In this document: positions 9,250 to 18,024 of the stretch, piece after piece
Layout of the letters: every line of letters starts with the position of its first letter
How positions within the stretch are numbered: the first letter of the stretch is position 1
DNA from: Rodentolepis nana
Lineage: Eukaryota; Platyhelminthes; Cestoda; Cyclophyllidea; Hymenolepididae
NCBI GenBank assembly: GCA_900617975.1
Contig: UZAE01013884.1
Span: 1 to 18,271, forward strand
Direction: 5' to 3'
Length of the DNA: 18,271 nt
Notes under the pieces: generated by a model
Databases searched by the model: none
The model's input: only the letters and a program-made list of their open reading frames with translations
Told to the model about the DNA's origin: nothing
Made by a program: the position numbers and the translations under genes

Positions 9250-10127
9250 TTCGTTCTTTAAATGCCATCGAAAAATTTCTGGCATTTGGTATTTATTGAA
9301 GGCAGAGATAAAATATGCAGAGATTACTACGTTGATCAGACAATTTTAGTTGTTTACGCAAGATCAGCTATTTTCATACACTCAGATTACAGAGCAGCCA
9401 AAGTGTCGAAGAACTACCCTTGGAGCATTCAATTATTGCTCTCTACCATCCCTTGGATAGTCCGTATTACTCGGTGCTTACGGAATGACTAGAGGGATAT
9501 TATGGGTACAAGAAATAAATTTCTTGAGATGGCAAGCAAAGTCCTAAGGCCAAATAAAAACGCAACTTATTAAGAATTTCCTAGAGCCAGGCTTCAATCC
9601 CAGGATGTTCAATAAAAGCAGTCTTAATGCCTCGAGACGGTTAATTTTAGATTGCCCAATCTCAGAGCAGGCTTTTAGCGATATAAAAAAGTGTCCCGTA
9701 TTTCCTCCGCAGAGGGGATAAAACGAAACCTTACGCAAATTCACAACATGGCCAACATCAGGATGGGCTTTATATTCTCCTTGTCTCTGAAAGAGCAAAT
9801 TGTCATCTCAAGAAATGTTAAGCAAAAAATAGTCAATTGTGAGACAGTGAAATAGGAAGTTACGCCAACCGAATCCTCAACTTCAAACAACTTTCCCTTC
9901 AGCTTATGTCATGTATTTCTCTGTCTGCATATTTCAAGGCAAGTGGTCATAAATGGAAGAATAAAGAATTTCAAATTTTTAAATCAATAAATTTAGTGTC
10001 ACTTATTGTAGTTCTAAGATGTAATGAATTGAACAGCTTTTCCTGCAGTAAGGGTGAGCGGAACGGTTGCACAGCCATTATTTTAATTCTTTAATGCATT
10101 TTAAAGGTTGTCTAATTTCTTAAAACT
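9250..10127. other. Unassigned DNA with two uninformative short frames
   Basis: A 76-codon ATG-started frame (9262-9492, plus) and an 84-codon frame on the other strand (9544-9798) lie here. Neither shows a domain, catalytic motif, signal peptide or clear membrane segment that I recognise, so neither is called. The stretch around 9560-9730 is less AT-rich than its surroundings and could be an old element fragment or an exon, but I cannot assign it. Confidence 0.5.
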
Positions 10128-10447
10128 GGGGTGTGCGATAGACTTACCTCCACGTGGTGCGCCCTGGGCAACGTATATTCATACGGCAAAAAAGTCTATT
10201 AACTGGCAATTGACTTCTCACTTCAAACTACCATCACCTCACTCTATGTCATATTCGACTATTTTCATAGTACTCACCTCACCTTTGTTCTACCTTTATG
10301 TTTGTCTCTTACATCTTTGAAACACTCTTCTGTTCCTCCCCCTCTCGTCTTTTTTTTTAATTTGATGTTCCTTCCCCTCTGTGAAGCCTGAAGTCAACTA
10401 AAGGGCAAATGATAAATATCATAAAGCCTGCCATTTGATATAAATAA
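10128..10447 (+). mobile_element. SINE-like retroposon, copy E
   Basis: A full-length, well-preserved plus-strand copy starting GGGGTGTGCGATAGACTTACC. It keeps both head palindromes (GGTGCACC is changed to GGTGCGCC), the AAAAAAGTCTATTAACTGGC block and the pyrimidine-rich body. Its tail hairpin is ATGAT-AAAT-ATCAT (five base pairs), followed by GCCTGCCATTTGATATAAATAA. Only a weak TCTAAT similarity links the flanks, so no target duplication is claimed. The 70-codon frame across the head is not a gene. Confidence 0.94.
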
Positions 10448-11436
10448 CGCTCTAATATTAGCGATAATATAAACTTGTTAAAATAAATTTTAAGAAACTA
10501 ATCGACCTAAATATCAAGGTGCTTTTATATAGTCACCTGTGCCATTCGCCAGAAATAAGGAGAGTCATGAAAGCGTCTTCAAAATGTCACTTTCGAAAAT
10601 AAACATTCAGCTCACGAAAATATTGCCAACCTTAATTAATTTCAATGACATTTTGTGCACCTATTTTCATAGGCAAACTTATTCGAATCTACCACACCAA
10701 GCGTCTTCATTTTAAACAAAATCTGGTTTGTTTAACTTAACTTGCATTTTGCTTATAAACGAACCGATCAAATAACGTGGATGAAGAATAAATTATAAAT
10801 AGCCTCATTATCTCGAGATCAGTAATTGAAAATGAATTATTGCAGCCTGGAATCAGTACCATTTCAGAATAACTCTTCTCTCTCTAATTCCACGCACATT
10901 TGTATGAAAATCCCCTCTAAGAGGAGATGCGAAAATTTGTTCTGCTTAATTGAAGAATTCCTCGTGGTTTCGAGAGTACAGACAAAGATCTCATACTATA
11001 AATTACATATTTCTTTTAAATTTTATTAATATTTAAACATTTTTATCTTGGTTTATTTTCAAAATAAATTTGTAATGTATTCAAATTGCTGAAAAAATCA
11101 AACGTACTCAATAGAGAAACAAAATCAAAACTCTTGCTAATTTAAATCAACCTCCTCAACATTGTCAAATTATTATTATTTTTAGAAATTGCATTAAAGG
11201 ATGATGGAATATAATTCGAAAATTGGAGTGGAGAGGTGATATGATCAATTCTTTTACTGGCAGGTTTATTTATAGGCTTGAATAGAGCAAAAAAATTTCA
11301 ACGTGAGGGGAAATTTACATATGACAAATAACTGCCTATTTATTTTATTCAAAAACATTTTTGTGAAGAAGATATTGGCAAATAAAGAATACATGTTTGT
11401 CAAAATTCGAACTTAAACCAACTTATTTTCCTGATA
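10448..11436. other. Unassigned AT-rich DNA
   Basis: No recognisable gene or repeat apart from general AT-richness. The frame at 10826-11029 has no family resemblance. Confidence 0.6.
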
Positions 11437-11551
11437 GTGCGTGGTTCCGATAAAATTGGTAATCTCGCTGGGAAGGTGAAGATCGTTGTAAATTACAAAA
11501 TTTACAAATAAATTGAAAATAAACCCAATGTAAAAGGAATTGCAATATTAA
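11437..11551 (-). repeat. Diverged direct duplication, unit 1
   Basis: This stretch (AGTGCGTGGTTCCGATAAAATT ... GGAATTGCAATATTA) aligns base by base, with small gaps, to 11627-11742. Shared blocks include GATAAA, TTTACAAA, ATAAATT, CAATG and AATATT. The offset is about 190 bp. It may be the 3' end of a second copy of the element whose transposase-like remnant occupies 11628-11861. It could also be a plain local duplication. Confidence 0.5.
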
Positions 11552-11626
11552 ATATAATTTTTACTTCATCAAGAACTTGTACATTCTTCATTTAAAAGTC
11601 CATTGGCTTGATGAAAATTCATGTCT

Positions 11627-11742
11627 ATGGAGCGTTTGGGATAAATTTGACAGTCTCAAGGAAAAAAATTAAATTGCCGCTGTCAACTTCAGAATTTACA
11701 AAATAAATTAAAAAACACAATGCTAAAGGGAATTTCAATATT
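11627..11742 (-). repeat. Diverged direct duplication, unit 2
   Basis: Partner of 11437-11551. It lies just downstream (minus-strand sense) of the putative transposase C-terminal motif, where the 3' UTR and terminal repeat of a DNA transposon would be expected. Confidence 0.5.
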
Positions 11743-11861
11743 CCCACATATCTATGCTCAAAATAGCTACCACTAACAGCGTCTATAACAGCCTCAATCC
11801 CACGCCGTCTCCCAACACGAAATTTCGACCAACGTGATATTGGTCGTTCTTCTGAGGGTTC
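11628..11861 (-). pseudogene. Possible Tc1/mariner-type transposase C-terminal remnant
   Basis: A stop-to-stop frame of 78 codons on the minus strand, without a usable ATG, contains RRRGIEAVIDAVSGSYFEHRY at about 11810-11748. Transposases of the IS630/Tc1/mariner superfamily commonly end with a basic helix, then CI(D/E)A-x-GG-x-(Y/H)FEH, so the arrangement is suggestive. No DD(E/D) catalytic motifs are visible upstream, where frames are broken, and no terminal inverted repeats could be identified by eye. The diverged duplication at 11437-11551 and 11627-11742 fits tandem 3' ends of two such elements. The match rests on one short motif, so chance remains a real alternative. Confidence 0.3.
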
Positions 11862-12032
11862 TCAATAACTTATTTCATTCTGCTCATTAAACGGTTCGCG
11901 TTTTTTAGTAATGACACAACGACTTGTGTCTTGCTCGGCGGCTCCCAATACATGTCCTATTGTCCAGAGGGCCAATATACATATGACCTATAATTCTCTA
12001 CCACCCTTCGTTATCGAAGGTTCTCAATAACT
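11845..12032. repeat. Direct repeat pair sharing GGTTCTCAATAACT
   Basis: GGTTCTCAATAACT occurs at 11857-11870 and again at 12019-12032. The similarity extends imperfectly about ten bases upstream (CGTT...AGG). It may be another trace of local duplication in this degraded-element zone. The annotated span covers both copies. Confidence 0.45.
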
Positions 12033-12950
12033 GCAGTGGTCAGTAATTCTACTTAGGAATCTGAGTTCGGCCCAATCCTCTCTTAAAAAAGGCCAAGTCA
12101 TCAGATCAGATCACACGAGAAGAATGAACAAACATCTCAAAATTACGATAGTTGGTGCAACATAAGTCTGGTTGACTGGAGGAGTGTAATTTGAATTGAA
12201 AGGAACCCAGGCAATCTTATACCTTGCGAATTGTACCCTTGTTCCTGACAAAAGTATTTTTAGTCGAAAATAAAGCTGTTTTTGAACTTTAGCAGGATCT
12301 TTCTGCATTTTTCCCAAGCAATGATTTACCTTGACCTTTTCTGTGAGATGTTGACCTCTATGAAGCCTTTATTAGCTTCCAGCACAGGAGGACTTCATTG
12401 AGGTTGAGCATCATGGCAGAAGGATGGACAAGCAACGGTTGTAACAAAGGTCAAATGCTATGCCAGAATGCTCCAACTATTTTCTGTAAATTTGACGTAA
12501 CATCGTCCTTGCTGAAGGCCGATAAACAGTTTGAAAATCCATTGAAAAAATCCAAATATTTGTGTGTTTGAATATAGATCCTAATAAACCATCTTCTAAT
12601 TTCCTTCTAGATAATACCATTAGTTCAAGAGGAAATATTGAGTGCAAGCAATCGATCAAACATGCTAAGTCTTTTGCGCGCTGAACAAATGATGAATATG
12701 TTAATCAGTTAAATTCTGAAATGTTAATTAGTTGTGGTCGTTCAATTCAATGAGGTTATTTCATTTCCGTTCCCGGACACACCCACGTGAGCCAGAATTT
12801 AGGCCCTTTATTCCCCAAAATTTCACCAACTTCTTTATTTAGAATTTTCCATTATTTCTAATTTGTTACAATCTGATAGGCTGATAAAAACGACTTTAGG
12901 TCTGCTCATTTAGCTGAAGCCAATCTCGTTCGACTCCTGTTAGTATTTTT
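12033..12950. other. Unassigned DNA
   Basis: Short frames at 12111-12317 and 12477-12659 (minus) show no domain. The last part, about 12890-12960, ends TTTTTTGGTAAATAAACATT followed by ATT units just before SINE copy F. It may be the 3' end of another poly(ATT)-tailed retroelement into which copy F inserted, but the ATT units can equally be the tail of copy F itself. Confidence 0.5.
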
Positions 12951-12964
12951 TGGTAAATAAACAT
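12951..12964. repeat. Target-site duplication, left copy, of SINE copy F
   Basis: TGGTAAATAAACAT is repeated exactly at 13343-13356, the other side of copy F. The 14-bp length agrees with the 15-bp duplication of copy C. Confidence 0.88.
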
Positions 12965-13342
12965 TATTATTATTATATCAAATGGCAAGCGTTTTGATTG
13001 TTATCATTAGCCTTTAGTTGACTTCAGTCTTCACAGAGGGGAAGGAACATCAAAGTGAAAAAAGTCGAGAGGGAGAGGGGGAACAGAAGAGAATTTCAAA
13101 GATGTAAAAGAGACAGACACAAAAGTGGAAAAAGGTGAGGTGAGTACTGTGAAAGTAGTCGAATATGACATACAATGGGGTGAGGGTAGTTTGATGTCAG
13201 AAGTCAACTGCCAGTAGATAAGGTGGAAAAAAGGTGGGATGAGTACTGTGAAAGTAGTCGAATATGACATTCAGTGGGGTCATGGTAGTTTGAACTCAAC
13301 TGCCAGGGTGCCCCACGTGGAGGCAAGTCTATCGCGCACCCC
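12965..13342 (-). mobile_element. SINE-like retroposon, copy F (antisense, internally rearranged)
   Basis: A minus-strand copy with a perfect 14-bp target duplication. The head is at 13342 and the tail at about 12965, ending in TAA-type repeats rather than the ATAA repeats of other copies. It is longer than its sisters because a body segment of about 85-90 bp is present twice (13125-13214 and 13223-13306; both contain GAGTACTGTGAAAGTAGTCG). About 40 bp between the head and the CAACTGCCAG block is missing. In the head the conserved GTAAGT on the antisense strand is changed to GCAAGT. The tail hairpin is intact (12995-13006). The 79-codon frame is a by-product of the duplication. Confidence 0.92.
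13125..13306 (-). repeat. Tandem duplication of the SINE body inside copy F
   Basis: Unit 13125-13214 and unit 13223-13306 share GTGGAAAAA, GTACTGTGAAAGTAGTCG, AATATGACAT, GTGGGGT/ATGGGGT and CAACTGCCAG. They differ at several positions, so the doubling is not a very recent slippage. It could have arisen by template switching during reverse transcription or by later unequal exchange. Confidence 0.8.
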
Positions 13343-13356
13343 TGGTAAATAAACAT
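13343..13356. repeat. Target-site duplication, right copy, of SINE copy F
   Basis: An exact 14-bp repeat of 12951-12964, directly abutting the head of copy F. Confidence 0.88.
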
Positions 13357-13674
13357 AGACGTTAGCCTGGCCTACCCCACATATAAAATATTTTGCAATT
13401 GGAAGATATTTATCAAATCACATCATCTTTGCTAAGGAATGAAAGAAATCTTCACACTCCTGTCTTATTGAGGCACGTTTACGAAAGCCAATTCTCTTTT
13501 ATCCTGTTCCACTCATTGCCCAAAGAAGCATTTTCAAGGATTGAAACTCCGTTAATCAAATGCAAATCAAACGTGAAAGTGATTTTGACCTCGTGAATCA
13601 GCTAGTTCAATTAAAATATTTATCAAATTTTCTTTATTATTGTGAAATAATTAATGCCTGAAAAGTTATCACTA
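13357..13674. other. Unassigned spacer between two SINE copies
   Basis: A 67-codon frame without an ATG (13393-13596) lies here. It has no domain I recognise, and nothing else is visible. Confidence 0.5.
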
Positions 13675-13682
13675 TCTTATGA
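13675..13682. repeat. Short candidate target-site duplication of SINE copy G
   Basis: TCTTATGA occurs here and at 14032-14039, just beyond the tail of copy G. Eight bases is short for this family and could be coincidence or a decayed longer duplication. Confidence 0.4.
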
Positions 13683-13684
13683 TC

Positions 13685-14030
13685 GGGGGGATCGCGATAG
13701 ACTTACCTCCACGTGGTGCACTCAGGGCAACGTAAACTTATTCAGCAAAGAAATTTATTAACTGGCAGTTGACATCTCACTTCAAACTACCATAACCNCC
13801 CATAACCCCCCCCCCCCACTATATGTCATATTCCACGACTTCCACAGTACTCACCTCACCTTACATTTTTCTCTGCCTTTGTGTCTGTCTCTCCTATATT
13901 CGTGAATCACTCTTCTTTCGTCCCCCCCCCCTACTTTTTGTGTCTTCAACGTATCCCCTCTTTGTGAAACCCGAAGTCAACTAAAAGGCTAATGATAACT
14001 ATCATAAAGCCAGCCATGTTAGATAAATAA
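13685..14030 (+). mobile_element. SINE-like retroposon, copy G
   Basis: A full-length plus-strand copy starting at the G run before ATCGCGATAGACTTACC. It has the CCACGTGG palindrome, the body, a tail hairpin ATGAT-AACT-ATCAT and a diverged end, AGCCAGCCATGTTAGATAAATAA. Two C runs (13806-13817 and 13922-13931) have grown inside the body. The only ambiguous base of the window, N at 13798, sits in the first of these zones and suggests sequencing or polymorphism trouble there. The copy is head-to-head with copy F, 342 bp apart. Confidence 0.92.
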
Positions 14031-15540
14031 GTCTTATGAAATTTCAAATATTGCCCATACCAACTCGAAACAAATGCCATTTCAATAACATACAGCCTCT
14101 GACAAAAGAGAAGTGTAGAGCTGTTTAATATAATGATAGAGTGGTGTAACCACTTGGGATATGGAGATAAAGACTTTCACTTCATTTAACCAAAAAAGAC
14201 ACATAGAATAGTGTGTAGGGAACTACCTTATTATTAATAACTTCTAATGTCTGGGTATGAACCAAAGGCTCTTGACTATTTTCCTGTCTTCAATTCAAGA
14301 CCCTCTAAATTAATGAATTAAATTGAGTTATAAGCCAGGTCGTCTCGAAAAAGGAGAGGTTTCGTAAAACAAATAATGATGTTTTGAACATAATAATATG
14401 ATTCATTTATGGTTCAAAGAACGCTATTGCTTATGATCCAGCCTCAGTCTTAGATAGTGGAATTATGTCTGAAAACCATGAGCTTTGAATGTCAAAGATA
14501 CATCAATATTCCAATGAAACTAGAATCCAATTCCTGAAAGTTAGACCGTGAGTCACAAAGTGGTGAATGTGTGCTCATGACGTAAAAAAGATGCCCTACC
14601 TCAATCCAAAGGGCACGCAAGTAAGACTCGATTCACTCCCCCGTTGATTCCATTAAGAAAGTATTTATCGAACCCCAAATTTAGACACTCTCCAGCAACT
14701 CGTCTCGGTCAGAAATTCTCCAGTGTATGCAATTTCAGTCAGAATGGTGTACTGCGTCACCACTTGAAGAGACGTCGGGGTGCTGTTGAGGCAGACAGCG
14801 GAGAATCTGAGAAGGCATTTCTGGCGCGTAAACAGTAATCAAACAGCAATTCAGCAGTTATGTCTGCTTCTCCTTTTAGCTGCAAGCAGTTAAGATATTC
14901 TTAGAATTGTGCGAACGCTAAAAGCATACCAGTTATAAATATCACAAAGCGCTTATTTTTAGAACACATTTATTGAAAATTTTACGAACAACTGCTATTG
15001 CATTTTATTTTTAGTTGAAAAAATACTTTACACACCGACATTTTTCCCCCCAAATTTTCAATGCAAAAAAGTACATTGAATGCAGACAACAAATGCCCTG
15101 CAGTTGTTAAATTATTTGTAATTATTTTTTTTCAGAACAAACCGGGTAATTAAAAGTAATAAGCAAACAAATTTGAGGGAAAAACACAAAAAAATATTAA
15201 TTTGATTTCGTGTCTGTTGGCTTTAAAAGGTAGGGATTTCTTTATGAAGTGAAAGTTTAGAAGTCCAAATTCTCATACTCCTTTTTAATTACTTCTCTGG
15301 TCGCTTAATAGCATTGAATTTGATGCAATTTCACCATGTTTTACTTTACAAATAGACAGAAAGCATCTGTTCTACGATTTATGGTAGAAAATACATAACA
15401 TATATTGGCAGTAATAAATCATTACTCGACAGAATTGTTTTCGAGACAGAGTTATCGAATTTTCGGCGATTTTACAGACAACAATCAATGATTGCAATTA
15501 TGTTTGGAATATTGGGTAAGGTTCTAATTATCACAGGATA

Positions 15541-15561
15541 AACACACGCGCACACACACAC
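15541..15561. repeat. CA microsatellite
   Basis: CA repeats with CG interruptions. Confidence 0.85.
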
Positions 15562-16603
15562 TTCCTGTCCAATTTTTTTGACCGTTGTCAGTTCATTAAA
15601 ATCTCCAGGGTACGTGGAAAATTTATGGCAATTAGCTCAATAGGTCAGGTCACCACCACCTCGCCCCTCGCCCCACCCCCAAAGTGCAGGCCATATTTGG
15701 TTAAAATCCAATCCTCTTTATAGAAGCTTGTCACTTGTTGTCAGGTTGTTTGGTGCTTTTGTGTTAAGTGAATTTTGAAGTGCAATTTACCAATCTTCCC
15801 ATCTATGTCAAATGCAATTTGCTTTACAAGACATAGTAATTCAGAAATGGGATAATTTTAATAAAACAAGTTATGCACAACTTGCTTTTCCTCAAAGACA
15901 AGAAATTTTATTTTGAAAAAAAATATACAAAGTCTTTCTTTCCTATTTATTGTTTCAACTTAGTAACCAAATTTTCGTATATTATTCTGAATTTCGAGAA
16001 CTGAACCGCAAGAGATTTCCAAAATACGCTTATTTACCCCTTGAAAAGCATCCGACTCATGGACTTTTGCAAATTTCATTGAAGAGCTTGATAATAGGTT
16101 TTGGGAAAAATTACAGGCATTTTAGTATTATTACGCAGACATCATGAAGGAATTCTACATAATTGCTGCAAATCTTAACCCATGAAGCATTAGTGATTCA
16201 TCTTACCTCTTATTGGCCAATGGATTTCTTGAAAAAATAAATAGAGTTCTCGAGTGGTGATCTCGAATATAGTTGAGAAAATTAAAAAATTTTTCTTGTT
16301 TCTCTACTTATCTTATCATATTTTTAAACACATATTGCCCAAAATCTGCAGAATAATTGAATCGATTTTAAATCGAAATTAATTATCTAATCATCCAGGA
16401 TAATAGACAGGTGAATGGGAGTCGAGTGGGAGTACCAGTTTTGACAAGAAAACAAGGACCACTGCTTAATTTGAAACCTATTTCACAATCCCAGTTCAAT
16501 GCATCACCCTTGATATTTCAATAACCGAATTTCAAGATTTATCTACGGGTTCGTGGACGCCAGCTAAATAAATAGTTCGTTGGTTCGGTTGAGAAACTTG
16601 GAA

Positions 16604-16614
16604 GGGGGGGGGGG
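16604..16614. repeat. G11 homopolymer
   Basis: Eleven G followed by a purine-rich stretch. No coding context. Confidence 0.9.
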
Positions 16615-17114
16615 AGATGGGGAGTGATAATCCCACATCCGAACCAACTTTAAATGTTCGAATATCTATTTTTAATTCCTATTGCCCTTAACAATATAAA
16701 AGGTGAGAATTTTGAAGTGAGAGATGGAACTGAAATAGGGTACCTGGGGTTGTCCAGTTCATGTGAGAGAGAGCGAGAGAGTGGAATTGATCTGAAAAAC
16801 GTTGCGATCAGCGTCAAGGTATCAAAGAATCCTAATGCATTTGCCTTTGTGAAGTCTGACTTTCGAATTTTATGCTTGATGCCCTGGTTTATCACAAATG
16901 GTTGTCTATGAATTGCAGTGTTGATTTACGTGTCTTTTTCAACTTGAAACCAAGATGTTCTGTCCTGCCACTTCGTCACACTTTTTCTTCCAACATTTAT
17001 GAATTCAATCCCACATCCTAGAGTCTTGAAACCGCAGAGATGAGAGACGGCAGCGCCTCGTAACCCGCCTCTACTTAATTTCAAATCAACCATTCTGTGG
17101 TCATTTAAATGTGA

Positions 17115-17648
17115 GGGGCGATATTTCAGTTAATTCGTACATTTCATATTTCACTTGCTGCGGGACACAATAGATCAGCTTTCGAAGGAGAAATAGAGGT
17201 CATTAGGATAGCACTAAGCCAATTATGTTGCCTGAATACGAAATTCTCCAAAGCGGTTATACTTTCGGACTCACAGTCAGCAATAAACTCAATTGGAAAC
17301 AGAGAGACACCCAAAACGGATGAGATATACGAATGTAGAAAACTCTATGAGCTGCTGAGAGAGAAAAACAAAACAGTGGTCCTATAATGGATTCCTGGTC
17401 ACTGTGGCATTAAAGGCAACGAGCTTGCTGACACACTTGCTAAGAGGGGGACTACGATTTCACAATGCATGGACTGGCCGATGTCTTTCCACACAATGAA
17501 GGATTTAATCAGGAGAGAATTCAAGACTTCAAGGTACAACGAACCTGAATCTCGATCAAAAGAGAAACAGTGGATAGTGGTACTCTCCAACATAGCCGAC
17601 CGGCCAAGAATCGAAGCTATTGCTGAGTTTAGACTACGTACCGAATAA
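17115..17648 (+). pseudogene. Non-LTR retrotransposon ORF2 fragment: RNase H domain
   Basis: An open frame from 17115 to a TAA at 17646-17648 is broken by one internal TAA at 17385-17387, where a glutamine codon (CAA) is likely ancestral. It carries three of the four RNase H active-site acidic residues in context: E in SAFEGEIEVI, D in ILSDSQSAI, and D in GNELADTLAKRG. WIPGHCGIKG supplies the conserved His. The first Asp (TDGS motif) is absent because the copy is broken upstream. This domain degrades the RNA strand of the RNA/DNA hybrid in I-, LOA- and R1-type LINEs. Homology to the sister copy at 17919-18271 stops at 17643, so no 3' UTR follows. The fragment is dead. Confidence 0.85.
17480..17643 (+). 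repeat. Inverted LINE repeat, left arm
   Basis: These 164 bases match the reverse complement of 18108-18271 without gaps, with about 20 differences by my count (about 88% identity). Two copies of the same LINE stand tail-to-tail, and their transcripts could fold into a stem. The right arm is cut by the window end, so the true repeat may be longer. Confidence 0.88.
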
Positions 17649-17918
17649 ATGGTCTATGTAGACGTTCTTGTCGTCAGTCCATATTTGATCTCAATCAAGC
17701 TGAATTTTCCTCAACCCTTTATCATTTGAATTTGATGATTACCATGTAAACAAATCCGGGGATGTTACTTAAAGAATGGATTCATATTTAAATTTGGGTA
17801 TTTATTCAAATATAAATTAAAAAATATTAACCCTGTTTGCTTCTCCCATTCATTTTCGCTGCGTAAAAAACACAAATAGCAGTGTTACCTTTTTTGCAAA
17901 GAGAACTAATTAAGAATA
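17649..17918. other. Unassigned AT-rich spacer between LINE fragments
   Basis: No gene is seen. This is the target DNA, or loop, separating the two oppositely oriented LINE pieces. Confidence 0.6.
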
Positions 17919-17949
17919 ATTTATTTATTTATTTCAAATGGCAGGCTTT

Positions 17950-17963
17950 GTGATATTTATCAC
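17950..17963 (-). promoter_or_regulatory. 3'-terminal hairpin of the LINE (probable RT recognition structure)
   Basis: GTGAT-AAAT-ATCAC (minus strand) forms a five-base-pair stem with a four-base loop, placed 5' of GCCTGCCATTTGA and the tail. The same hairpin position is found in the SINE copies at 1451-1462, 3019-3030, 5528-5539, 10410-10421, 12995-13006 and 13993-14004. In well-studied LINEs the reverse transcriptase binds a 3' stem-loop, so this is its likely role here. Confidence 0.55.
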
Positions 17964-18024
17964 TAACCCTTAAATTTTGACTTCAGCTTTCCCCAAGGGT
18001 GGGGGGTACATTTATAGCAGTTAA

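Larger units (their letters stand above)
14040..17114. other. Unassigned region with microsatellites and a G run
   Basis: About 3 kb without an identifiable gene. A CA repeat lies at 15541-15561, a GA-rich run at about 16764-16781 and eleven G at 16604-16614. The stretch 14560-14845 is less AT-rich and holds a 64-codon frame without an ATG (14644-14838) that ends with many charged residues. It could be an exon or an old element, but I cannot identify it. The sense/antisense frame pair at 16650-16911 shows no domain either. Confidence 0.55.

Noticed and set aside
9262..9492. 76-codon ATG-started frame after the CA repeat
   Set aside because: No domain, signal or family resemblance, and no splice or promoter context that can be argued from sequence.
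1..14030. CRISPR array or satellite as an explanation for the repeated units
   Set aside because: The repeats are about 320 bp, irregularly spaced, in both orientations and flanked by target duplications, so they are interspersed retroposons.
14644..14838. Charged 64-codon frame in a less AT-rich stretch
   Set aside because: It lacks an ATG, has no known domain, and no convincing splice sites bracket it. Mentioned in the region note only.
16650..16911. Overlapping sense and antisense frames
   Set aside because: Two mirror frames of about 80 codons with no motif. A GA-rich simple repeat lies inside, so this looks like chance.
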